Positions 17,701-29,800 of a stretch of DNA of 64,000 bases are shown here, one piece after another. The position numbers were made by a program, and so were the translations under genes. The stretch is from positions 35,036,977-35,100,976 of the forward strand of contig NC_091160.1 of NCBI RefSeq assembly GCF_040958095.1. The letters run 5' to 3'. The stretch is from Procambarus clarkii (taxonomy: Eukaryota > Arthropoda > Malacostraca > Decapoda > Cambaridae). The notes under the pieces were generated by a model, which did not search any database, was not told the DNA's origin, and saw only the letters and a program-made list of their open reading frames with translations. How positions within the stretch are numbered: the first letter of the stretch is position 1; each line of letters opens with the position of its first letter.

Positions 17701-19690
17701 TCCGGTTAAATAACTGGTCGGGCTCCGGATGTGTCATTTAAGCTTCGGGTTGTGCATAGTCGGGCTTCGATTCGTGCATAGTTGTGCTCCAGAGGTAGCT
17801 TGATTTGTTCATGCTAGGCTTGCAGTTGCACAACTGGTCGGGCTCCGGTTACACAACTGGTCGGGCTCCGGTTACACAACTGGTCGGGCTTCGGTTACAC
17901 AACTGGTCGGGCTCCGGTTAAATAACTGGTCGGGCTCCAGATGTGTCATTTAAGCTTCGGGTTGTGCATAGTCGGGCTTCGATTCGTGCATAGTTGTGCT
18001 CCAGAAGTTGTTTGATTCGTTCATGCTAGGCTTGTAGTTGCACAACTGGTCGGGCTCCGGTTACACAACTGGTCGGGCTTCGGTTACACAACTGGTCGGG
18101 CTCCGGTTAAATAACTGGTCGGGCTCCGGATGTGTCATTTAAGCTTCGGGTTGTGCATAGTCGGGCTTCGATTCGTGCATAGTTGTGCTCCAGAGGTAGC
18201 TTGATTTGTTCATGCTAGGCTTGCAGTTGCACAACTGGTCGGGCTCCGGTTACACAACTGGTCGGGCTTCGGTTACACAACTGGTCGGGCTCCGGTTAAA
18301 TAACTGGTCGGGCTCCGGATGTGTCATTTAAGCTTCGGGTTGTGCATAGTCGGGCTTCGATTCGTGCATAGTTGTGCTCCAGAGGTTGTTTGATTCGTTC
18401 ATGCTAGGCTTGCAGTTGCACAACTGGTCGGGCTCCGGTTACACAACTGGTCGGGCTTCGGTTACACAACTGGTCGGGCTCCGGTTAAATAACTGGTCGG
18501 GCTCCGGATGTGTCATTTAAGCTTCGGGTTGTGCATAGTCGGGCTTCGATTCGTGCATAGTTGTGCTCCAGAGGTAGCTTGATTTGTTCATGCTAGGCTT
18601 GCAGTTGCACAACTGGTCGGGCTCCGGTTACACAACTGGTCGGGCTTCGGTTACATAACTGGTCGGGCTCCGGTTAAATAACTGGTCGGGCTCCGGATGT
18701 GTCATTTAAGCTTCGGGTTGTGCATAGTCGGGCTTCGATTCGTGCATAGTTGTGCTCCAGAGGTTGTTTGATTCGTTCATGCTAGGCTTGCAGTTGCACA
18801 ACTGGTCGGGCTCCGGTTACACAACTGGTCGGGCTCCGGTTACACAACTGGTCGGGCTTCGGTTACACAACTGGTCGGGCTCCGGTTACACAACTGGTCG
18901 GGCTTCGGTTACACAACTGGTCGGGCTCCGGTTAAATAACTGGTCGGGCTCCGGATGTGTCATTTAAGCTTCGGGTTGTGCATAGTCGGGCTTCGATTCG
19001 TGCATAGTTGTGCTCCAGAGGTTGTTTGATTCGTTCATGCTAGGCTTGCAGTTGCACAACTGGTCGGGCTCCGGTTACACAACTGGTCGGGCTTCGGTTA
19101 CACAACTGGTCGGGCTCCGGTTAAATAACTGGTCGGGCTCCGGATGTGTCATTTAAGCTTCGGGTTGTGCATAGTCGGGCTTCGATTCGTGCATAGTTGT
19201 GCTCCAGAGGTTGTTTGATTCGTTCATGCTAGGCTTGCAGTTGCACAACTGGTCGGGCTCCGGTTACACAACTGGTCGGGCTTCGGTTACACAACTGGTC
19301 GGGCTCCGGTTAAATAACTGGTCGGGCTCCGGATGTGTCATTTAAGCTTCGGGTTGTGCATAGTTGGGTTTCGATTCGTGCATAGTTGTGCTCCAGAGGT
19401 TGTTTGATTCGTTCATGCTAGGCTTGCAGTTACACAACTGGTCGGGCTCCGGTTACACAACTGGTCGGGCTTCGGTTACACAACTGGTCGGGCTCCGGTT
19501 AAATAACTGGTCGGGCTCCGGATGTGTCATTTAAGCTTCGGGTTGTGCATAGTCGGGCTTCGATTCGTGCATAGTTGTGCTCCAGAGGTTGTTTTGTTCG
19601 TTCATGCTAGGTTTGCAGTTACACAACTGGTCGGGCTTCGGTTATACAACTGGTTGGGGTCTGGTTACACAACTGGTCGTGCTTTGGGGT
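14766..19690 (+). repeat. 4.9-kb higher-order minisatellite (23-bp unit, 97-bp linker)
   Basis: The core unit is 23 bp (contains CACAACTGGTCGGGCTC). Runs of 2 to about 31 units are separated by a 97-bp linker (starts ATGTGTCATTTAAGCTTCGG, contains TTGATTCGTTCATGCTAGG). Twenty linkers start near 15011, 15384, 15573, 16383, 16594, 16784, 16973, 17162, 17397, 17586, 17729, 17941, 18130, 18319, 18508, 18697, 18955, 19144, 19333 and 19522. The commonest spacing is 189 bp. The run at about 15780-16305 consists almost wholly of a CTCTGG variant, a sign of recent local amplification. Frames are open on the plus strand because the unit lacks stop codons; these are not genes. Confidence 0.97.
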
Positions 19691-20258
19691 GCATAAATAA
19701 CCACCACTCACTGGTTGAATAAGGGATATGCTTAATGAACTATCCACCTCAGGCAGCAAAAAATCAATGAAGTGTGCAACTGCGGTCTAGTTGCAAACAT
19801 TGCAAATAATCCAGTGGATTATTGCAGTTGTATTGTTTGCACCATCTTGAGTCTATTCGTTCTGTAATAAGAGACAAAGTCCTTACTAATAGATAATATT
19901 AAGGTATACAACAGTATAAGCAGTGCGCTAAGCACCTCAGCTCACATTTAATATCTATATAATAATAATAATAATAATAATAGTTTATTCAGGTAAAAGT
20001 AAATACATTCAAAAAGTTACACGCAGAATGTTGAATTTGTAGATAAAGTTAGTACATACGTATGCCAAAAGCCTCTGATAAGCACAGCGTTTCGGGCATC
20101 CACTTACAATGATTTTAGTGTGCAGAAATATTAATAAAACAATTAACATCGTGTAGTGTATGCTATATACTAAAATATATTACTCTGAAACCCATATCAG
20201 TCACAAAAACAAAAAATTGGGCTACACATATAACAAATTCGCTACTTTTAGACCGTCA
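19691..20258. other. mRpS30 upstream region
   Basis: An (ATA)n run at about 19961-19981, then a reverse-oriented family A tail (AGCACAGCGTTTCGGGCA) near 20079-20096. No gene seen. Confidence 0.5.
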
Positions 20259-20321
20259 GCTCGCTACTTTCCGCAATTTGTTCGCTACTTTTCGCAATTT
20301 CTTCGCTACTTTCCGCAATTT
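20259..20321 (+). promoter_or_regulatory. Three tandem 21-bp repeats just upstream of mRpS30
   Basis: Three near-identical copies of TCGCTACTTT(T/C)CGCAATTT end 39 bp before the start codon, in the presumed promoter or 5' UTR. Related CGCTACTT words occur at 11240-11350. A regulatory role is only inferred from position. Confidence 0.4.
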
Positions 20322-20359
20322 GTATGTAGCGAGGCCGCGAGAAGCCGCAGTGGGCCGCC

Positions 20360-20814
20360 ATGCAGGCAGTGAGGCAGAGTGCAGGTCCCGGCCTGCTGAA
20401 GTTTACTCGCTTAACACTGTGTCCAGGCCGCCACTACCAACATGCCGCGGCCCAGAGTGAATACACGGAGACCCCGGAGTACCCTCCCATCCTGGACACG
20501 TCCCGCAAGGCCCGCAAGCTGCGGGAGGCGACGGAGTGGCACGACAAGATCACCCGCCTGCCCACCGTCGAGCAGAAGATGATGGAGATGAACATGCCCA
20601 AATACTACGGTTACTGGTCGTGTCGCCTGCACGACAACCACCCGAGGCTGCTGGGGGAGGAGTTCGTGCAGTACGCCACCAGGACTCATGTGGTGCGGCG
20701 CCTCCCTCACCACTACCACAGTGACCTGACCCTAGAGGCCCAGAGGCTAGGGGCGCTCATTACAGATCAGGTCCATCATCTCATTGATCTGCATTTTAAT
20801 GGCCGTATCAATAG
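20360..20814 (+). CDS. mRpS30: mRpS30 exon 1
   Basis: Start codon and presequence, then YPPILDTSRKARKLREATEW and MNMPKYYGYWSCRLHDNHP. Ends ...GRIN-AG|GTTAGT, phase 2. GC-rich, unlike the later exons. Confidence 0.94.
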
Positions 20815-23800
20815 GTTAGTGTCGGATCTTCAGTTATGGGGCTCGCCGTAGCCCGTGCTACATGTACATTTCGTTTTGAGTAGCTAAATCTAAAACAGAT
20901 GATCTTCAACCCCTAGGGTCAAATTACTGACCTTCCCCGCGATGCAACAATAAGTTGATTATAACTCCTGGAAAGCTATTTACTGCTAGGTGAATAGGAG
21001 CATTAGGTAATAGGAAATACTCGCACCTACGGTATTTCTGTCTCGTCTGACATTCGATCTCGGAATTACCATGTTAGTCGAACGAACTGAACTGTACGGG
21101 TAGAAAATTTTACTCATTACCTCTGACATCGTTTTTTTTTATTGCCCCCATTTCTCATCCATCTCAATAATACTGCATTTTGATGGACCAAAATATTGAG
21201 TGAATTTAGTACTTTAAGGAACATGATAGGTGTCAAAATTATTTTTCTCAGATGGATCACATTACATTTATCATATCTTGTCTTCTCATACTAATTCAAA
21301 GTTATTAATGTTTCAGTTCTGCACATTTACAGCGTGATGTGTCCTGCTCTATTCAACTTAACATTTAGGATATGTGAAAATACATGAAATAATTGCTTAC
21401 CTGTTGACCAGACCACACACTAGAAGGTGAAGGGACGACGACGTTTTGGTCCGTCCTGGACCATTCTCAACTCGAATGTGTCTTTACTCGTTGTTGTTTC
21501 TGGGAAGCAATATCGCCACAGCCTGGCCTCTATCCAGGCATTGTTGGTGTCTGATTAATCAGGTTGTTAGATGCTGCTACTCAGTCTTAACATACAAATC
21601 TCACGGCCCAGTTGGTTAGGTATCCCTTTGGAGGTGTTTATCAATTATGAATTGTTTAAAATCTAGAGATTAGCTTATTCCGTGATTAAATGCTGTAGTG
21701 CACAGTGGATGACTACAGCATAAATTCTCCGTTATATAATGAATTTATGCAGTTTATTTTACCGATTTGTGTTTGGTGTTTCACTTAGGAAGATGGAGAT
21801 CACTAGCCGTGCTAATGAACTGCACCACACTAAGAACTTCCTGCTCGGCTTGCATAGAATTATAGTGTCATCATTGCCATCTACTGTGCAACACATCAAA
21901 GAATCTATGGTAAGAATATAAAAGTGGTTCTTGCATTTTGGTTAATACTGTACTTAAGTTCCAGCTGCTTAAGGGAAAGGGGAAAAATTTAGATTTTTAA
22001 TTCAGGTTGTCAGGTTTTATTTTTTCCCCAGTGGCTGTTCTAGTATAAATTATTTTATATGACGTAAACGAAACTATCAAGAAGTAATTTACATTATCTC
22101 TTCAGTTTCTTGTACTTCATTACTGGAATTTTAATTAATTTATTAATCACCTGAAGTATAAAATTGGCTGGAAATTAATACTTGAGCAATGGATATTTTC
22201 ATACAACACTATTGATGTAATGTGCTTGATGAGATTAGTCCTTGCAGTATCCGGTTGCACCTGGGTCTCTCCTCTCTCCCTGACTCTTATCCTCCCTTCC
22301 AGGAAATTTAATGTTATGAATCGCCGAAAAATTAATAGCTAATTGTAAGGAAAACACATCACTAATTTCAGACTGCTTGGAAATTGCAAGTTGCTACTAT
22401 ATATGCCAATATTTTTTGAAGGATGGCACAGGGGCCCACTACTGGCCTATAACATGTATCCCCATATATATATATCATCATGGAAAGTTGAGCAAGGCTA
22501 AGCATCTGACCTTCTTTGGACAGATATGCACTGTTCTATTTTATAGGTAGAGATGAAGGTGTAGGAATGTCTTGTCAATTTGATCTAATCTGAAATAGAG
22601 CAATGGAAGTCTTTGAAATATTTCTTAGTTATATAATTATTATTATTACATATTATTATGGGGGAGATATGTTTATTACTGCTTGCTTTTGGATTTCTTA
22701 CCTCATTTAAGGATTCTCATTTTCAATTCTTTTTTCTTCTTGTTGGGTTGAGCAGCTTCATACTCTTATCAGAAGCATGGATTTTATGCCTATTGGCTTG
22801 GTAGTGGTTTTCCTTACCTTCACCTTCTATCATTAAGTATTCGCAAATTATACACATCCATTCCCCATATTTTGCACACCTTTTGGAGAACCAGCACCAT
22901 CACACTAAAGTAAAGCATCCATGTCATAACTCCACTACTACATAAGGCTAACTGTAAAATGCTTCTTGTCAGTTGTCATGTACAAATATAACTATTCCTA
23001 TGAACAAATCCACAAGGGCCGTGATGAGGGTTCGAACCTACGTCAGAGAGGATCCCAGACGTGCCTTAATCACCTTGAGATTTGTGTGTAATGAAGTAAG
23101 GGCAAAGAGGTCGAACAGCTTATTGACAGAGCCCAGGTGCATGGGGAAATTGTGTAAAACCCTGGTTTGTGTCTGAGAGACTGCAGGATCCGTATCCTGC
23201 AGTCTCTCAGACACAGGGCAGGTGAGGGCAGATGAACGCCCGGTTGCAATTCTTTTCAGTGTTGTGGAACAGTCGATTAAAGCATGTCTGGGATCCTCTC
23301 GGACGTAGGTTAGAATCGTCATTACCGCCCTTGTGGATTTGTTCATTTGATGCATCATGCTATTGTGATTTTGGTGTGTAATAACTATTCTTCACAAACT
23401 TGTACCACATGGGTTGAGCGGTCTCGCTTGATCCACACTTCTTTATACATTGACCATGGTTCCCAATCTTGGCTTTCCTTGCCTCTCTTAAATTCACTTT
23501 TAAAGTTTCTTCATTAGTAGTACCATCATCTGTTTGATATTAAAGTTTCTAACATACATTCATCTCTGATCATCTATTTCTGCTTTTTTTTTTTTTTTTT
23601 TTCTTAAGATGGTCTTGCCAAATAAACATCTTTCTTGCATAAGTAAGGGCAAGTATTAACATTCCTTCAAGCATCCCTCTATTTGCAGCACTTCCTAACT
23701 TCATATTTTCTATTTTCATTGTACCAGCCACTTTATTACCCTGACACTCGCTACTCACAACCTATACTGTTGAATGAGCATTCTGTGAATTTTAACATTA

Positions 23801-26800
23801 TCCTTTTCTTTACAGGTAGATATACAACCTCGTGTTGAAGCTTTCTGGCTTCTTGGGGGCATCGAACCAGATGTCATGTTGAAGAAGTCACGGAGAAATA
23901 ACAAATTTCTGAAAGAGTTTGAGAATGATTTAATTAACAGGTATAATTTTTTCAGAATTGCTAATAATTTCTGTTAAACTTCATTTGATATTTGATAGTG
24001 TATATGCACAGTTCAGTCATTACAAAGATCAATGGTGAAAGTAGTCATGTTGAATTTTCACCATTTTTCCCATTGCTGGTCCTTTTCGTGCTGGTCCTGG
24101 CGCTATAACAACTATGTTTCAAATGAGCACTCTACTGCTTTTCCATTTTTCTCCATTTTTCTTTCCTTGGCAAACTTGAATGTACAAACCTCATTTTTTC
24201 TTACATTCCTACAACTAGATAAATTTTCATAATAAATGATTGCAGGTCTAATTCCTTGGTAACACACACTAAAACAGGTAATAAGCAGTATTTAATGTTT
24301 TATATTGCAAAGTGAAAAAAAATTATAAGAATTTAATACAATAAGTTAGTGTTTTCATCAGTGTTCTATGCAAGCCTTAAAATGGCAAACTTGTATTATT
24401 AATTGGAGATTGCATAGCACACATTGTTCTGGAGAAGTGAAACTACACTGTAAGATTCTCTCATAACAGCATCAGATTTTTTTTTTTTTTTTGTAAGAAA
24501 TGATGCAGGTATTTTGCCTTTTTCACAAATGATTACCTCAGATATACTATCACCAGCCAACTGTTGTTCATTTATCCAAATCAGCAAAAATTTTGTAGTC
24601 ACTTCAGTAATCTACGATCTATGTTTTGTAATCACTTTTCACTCCTTTACCCCTTTTGCATCTGCTCTTCCCAGTCTGGTGCCTTCCTTTTGATAATTAC
24701 TTACTTGCAGCTGCTCCTTTGACCTTTTTATTTTCAAGTATTGTAAAGATTGTAAATTTAGGTAAACTAAACTCTTAACAAAAACACACATGGGCACCAC
24801 TTCCATATTTTAGTTCTTTTTTCATCTCTATTATGGTTCTAACTAATTTTACTTCTGTTTGGCTCTTATTACTAACCTCCTTAGGTGGCACTGTGACTTA
24901 TATTTATGCTGTGAATATAAAAAATATCCAAGAAAACAAAGTTTATAGAGAAGTTTGGTGGGGGTTGGTGCACTGAATGACACCGCTAGGAAATTGACTC
25001 TTTTTTTTATTACACGCATGGACATTTGAGATTTTTTGTTTCCCTACCACAGATGTGGCCACACATTTACAATACTAACCAGCATATATACATTTTCTAG
25101 TCCTTCATGGACAGGGTTGGAGGTCTGTTATATATAGTTCTGTGATTTATTGACCAATCATTTGGGTGCCAAGCTAGTGGTTGACTACCGAGCATTTTTC
25201 TTCTTGAATAAAGGGTTCGAATGCCAAGTTGTTATAATTGGGAGCTGTTAGAGTGCAAAGGTACCAGTGTACTGTACTAGGAATGAGACCTAGCCACTAA
25301 AAGTAAGATGGATACCATTAAAGGACCTTGGACACCATCTGTGATTAAAGCAAGGAAAGGATCTAGGCGAGAGACCAGGAGGCCAAAATTACTCGCACAA
25401 TAGGCACACAAGAGCCAGACTATCGAGAATGAAGCCAGACAAATGCAAGACATGCATAGCTGGGAAAAAGACACATCATGAAGAGTAATTCAGGGAAAAC
25501 AGTACCGAGGTGCGTTAACACCCAATGTCTCGAGTTAAGGAAGAAACAACACACTAAAATCAAAGGGGACAGGTTTAATTTGACCAAATTGTGCAAATTA
25601 TCTGAATGTTTTGATCAATGAAGTTATGTAATTTAGAATGTTATAAGAGGAAAGTGAACGTGTCTCGGGTGAACGAAGAGATACTCCCATAATTTGAAAG
25701 TTACTGTATTTCCTGAAATTAAAAACAAATTGATGCATGGTACAGTGTGGTGACAGTCTGGTGAGCCACACCACCAGGTGTGGTGACATGTACTAGTAAA
25801 TTACTTTTTATATCAGTAGCATGCAGGCGATGAGTCACAATAACGTGGCTGAAGTATGATGACCAGACCAGACCACACACTAGAAATTGAAGAGACGACG
25901 ACGTTTCGGTCCGTCCTGGACCATTCTCAAGTCGATTGTCTTCTCAAGACAATCGACTTGAGAATGGTCCAGGACGGACCGAAACGTCGTCGTCTCTTCA
26001 ATTTCTAGTGTGGTCTGGTCATCATATCAGTAGCATGTTGTTATAAAATAAATTTTCTCTATTTTAATATCGCTTTAACCCTTCCTATTTCTATTGAATT
26101 ATAATCTGAAGTTTAATATGTAAAATTGCCAATTAAAAATTTTCACCTTGAAATTTTAAACTCTTGATTGCTCTGTAACTCTGATAATCATGGTGAGGAT
26201 ATAATGGGGCTATGCACCCTTATTCAAATTGATTAAATTTAATGTTTTGTTTTCTGTTTCTAACATCTAGTGAGCAATCTTGTTCATAAAATTAATATCT
26301 AGGGCATTGTTTGCACAATAATATATGATGTATATGGGCAAGTAACCACACAATGATAAATGAGAAACCGAGTACTCTCCTTTTATTTTATTTTATTTAT
26401 TTATTTATATACAAAAAAAAAGGTACATTGGGTTTATTAGAGTACAGAGCCTTTAAGTTTTACATTCTTGTAAAGCCACTAGCATGCATTTCAGGGCGGC
26501 TCCTATATTAAAACATTATTAATTCGTGCTCCTGGATGTATTGATACCTGAATGGTCTCGGAACTTCAGACTGTGTCCCCCTTTGTTTACATTTATGTAA
26601 CTGAATTGTTTTCATTTCATATTTATGCCACTTTCTGTATTTCACATGATGCAGGCCTGTGCAAGGAACAAGCACGCCGTGCCTGGGAGTACGCGTGGCC
26701 GATTTTCTCCCAGAAGTAGTCAGTCGAGATGATCCGTTGTCCAAGTCGGGTCTAGTGTCCAACAGTTCCAGTGATCCTCGTTCTTATGGGTTTCACTTCA

Positions 26801-29800
26801 AGCACAAGCATGCTATCACAGTGACAGGCAAGTTGATTTCTCCGTTCACAACTCCCAGGTATTTTACAGGGCAGCACTGCAATGGTCTCTTAAAAATTGT
26901 CCAATTGTGACTTGCCTTGCCTTGTGGTCTATATGCAAAATGCATTAACATAATCTAGTCCTAGTTATTTTATTCAATTTGAAGAATTAGAGCAAGTGAT
27001 GTAAGAAGTAACATAATTTTAATGTACAGTATTTATTGCCAGATATATTTTTTTTTGGGGGGGGGTCACAACCAATGGAATATACTGTATATAGGTAAAT
27101 ATATATAATTAATTTTTTTATACTTGCACAAAATCATATGTATTACCTTGCAAAATCAGTTTAAAATCACTTTCAAATATATCTATGATGAAACATAATA
27201 AAAAAGAAAGTCTGCAGTAGCCTTGAAAATTAGGTGTGTTTTATACACTGACAAATACAATAGGTAGACACACAGGATGTGCCAAATATATTAAGATTTT
27301 AATGTGTATACTGAGCTGCCATGTGGTGGTAATGTTTTATGTAGTATGTGTTTTTTTAGCATTTAATTGAAAAATGGGCATTGGCTTCAGTAAGATTTTG
27401 TTAATACAGTGGCACCTTGATTAACGAGTTTAATCCATTCTGGCACCGAGCTCGTCATGTGGAAACTCATCTTGCGAAACAACAACAAAACTGTCGTAAG
27501 AGGTGTCCGAGAACCAGTGGAAACGCTCGTTAATCGAGGAAAAGCTCGTTAGTAGACATGTTCTGCAAGTGGCTCGCTCGTTACTTGAAATGCTTGTATA
27601 TAGAGCCGCTCGATAATCGAGGTGCCACTGTACTTCAACATTCGGGCCCACTGGTGTGTTCCCAACTGTAAATGGGGCAGTCATTTCGGGATCCTGTTCA
27701 GCGACACCTAAAATGTTCACACTCTTAATGTTGTCTGTTAGTTTTTTGATTATTACTATAAATTTGATGTAAAAATGTTCACATATGAATTTGCTAGGAG
27801 TATGGATGCAAAATAAATTGATAATAGAATTTGCATGACTGTTGAATTAACCATTTTTTATTAATATTTTTTACATTCCACATATATTTTTTCAACAGTC
27901 CTCATTTTTGTTCAACATAATTAATAATGAAAGATACAGAAATGTGTGCACATTATCGGTCAGTGTTTCTGTAAGAAGAAACAAACATAGTTTTCTGTAG
28001 GATAATTTGCTAAGTATAATAAACACTCACAAGCAGAGCAATTTTCAGTGGAACACTAAATTGTTAATAATTTAGTGTTGGTAACCATTTGTTAATTCTT
28101 TGACAGGATTTTGGCCGGGGGAAGCCAAGGAACACAGTCAGCTTTGGATGCATACTCGGGAGATACTTCCCAAATTTGTACAGGAATTTGGTGCGCACAA
28201 TTTCAATACAGCTTTAATTCAGAAAGTGGTCATATCGTCCTTCACCCAGGCTCTAGCACATGCTAGCTACCTTGGTTAGTGTTCACTAACTTTTTTTTTT
28301 TGTGATCTGCTTTTAGTCATGCTAGATGCTATATATCCGTCTTTACCCTTAATTAACCACATTACATCATTGCATATATCATTTTCCCCATCATGTAATT
28401 CGCTAATAATTACTCGTATCATACTCTTTCATTTTTCTGTTTTGATTTCAAGTTTTGTCTGGGTCCTTGGATTTGTACATCCCTCCCCCACCCAAGAGGC
28501 CTGTGTCTTTCCTTGTTTGAGACACGTGTTTTCAGAATGCTCCTCGGTCTTCTTGGATGTGAGCTGCATTCTTCTCGCTGATTTCCAAGACCTGCGTTCA
28601 TGTGTAGATCCCTAGTCTCTCATTTTCCTGACATCTGGTGTAGGCTGTTCCTTTGTGTACATCCTGGTCTTGGTGGGTCACTGGACCTTCAGTCTTCTGG
28701 ACCTTGGTAGTGGGCTTTCTTGTACAGTACTTCTGATTTTTATTTTCTGCGCTTTGAGTTTCTGGTACTTACTTTAGGTTCCCTTGAACTTTCATCGTGC
28801 ATGCTGAGTTGTTGGCAGGTTTGTAGCTTTCTTTCTGGGATTGTTTTGATTTGCAGGCCGTACCTTGCCTTTTTCTTCTCTAGCTAGTGCTTGACCAGGG
28901 TTTGTCTTTATGGGCACCATGAAATTAGGTCAATGACTTTTGTGGACTTTTTTTTTTTTCTTTTGGAGTTTGCTCACACCCTAGAGGTGTCCTCCCTTCT
29001 CTTTGACTTTCTTGTATGTCCCCTAGTCAAGTCTTGCCTGCTTGCTTCCTCTTTGAGTTGCTTTTCCAGGTCACTCTTGCTTTCCTTGGAAGCTCATTGG
29101 AAATGTTCTTTTGTTCTTTCTTTGGGTGCAACCACTTGGGCTGGACAGTAGAGTGACGCTCTTGCTTCGTGCACGTCCGAGTTCAATCTCCGACCGTCCA
29201 AGTGGTTGGGCACCATTCCTTTCTCCATTCCCCTCCCAAATCCTTACCCTAACCCCTTCCAAGTGCTATATAGTCGTAATGGATTGGTGCTTCCCCCTGA
29301 TTATTCCCTCCTTCCCTCTCTCTGGGTTCAGTTTCCCTTGCAAAATTTCTGCCGTGCAAACTTGCACTGTTCATTACTTTATGATTTGCTATTTTCCTCC
29401 TCCATTTTCTAACATGACTTACTGTCTAATTCTCCATGCTTCTTATTGTAAGCCAAGCACACTGCTTTACTTGTGTGATATTCCAATCAGCATAAAGTTT
29501 TTTAATACTTCAGGTTCTTGAAAAGTTAAGCAATTTTCCAGTAAAGAAACCTCCTAAAGGAAGAAATATTTTTTAGTAATTTGATTCACTAACAATATAA
29601 GCACACATAATTGTCATGCTTCTGTTTTATAGCTCTTATTAAGACTAATACATTCATTTCAGGGTTTGGCCCAGTAACAGAGCTCACATACCCATTGGTC
29701 CAGCAGTCTGTTCTTACCAATGGTCAGCAGTGGCACTTCAGCATGTATCAGCTAAATACTAGCACATTACATTGTGATCGTGCTGAGGAAAATCCCTATA

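Noticed and set aside
14766-19690. CRISPR-like array
   Set aside because: Regular repeats, but the units are contiguous and the only spacer is one linker repeated twenty times. The sequence is animal nuclear DNA with introns.
14829-19722. Long open frames of up to 255 codons through the minisatellite
   Set aside because: The 23-bp unit has no stop on the plus strand and is not a multiple of three, so all frames stay open. The same peptide appears in every frame, with no start context, splice sites or unrelated sequence.
20411-20719. Antisense frame over mRpS30 exon 1
   Set aside because: Shadow of a GC-rich coding exon; no splice or homology support.
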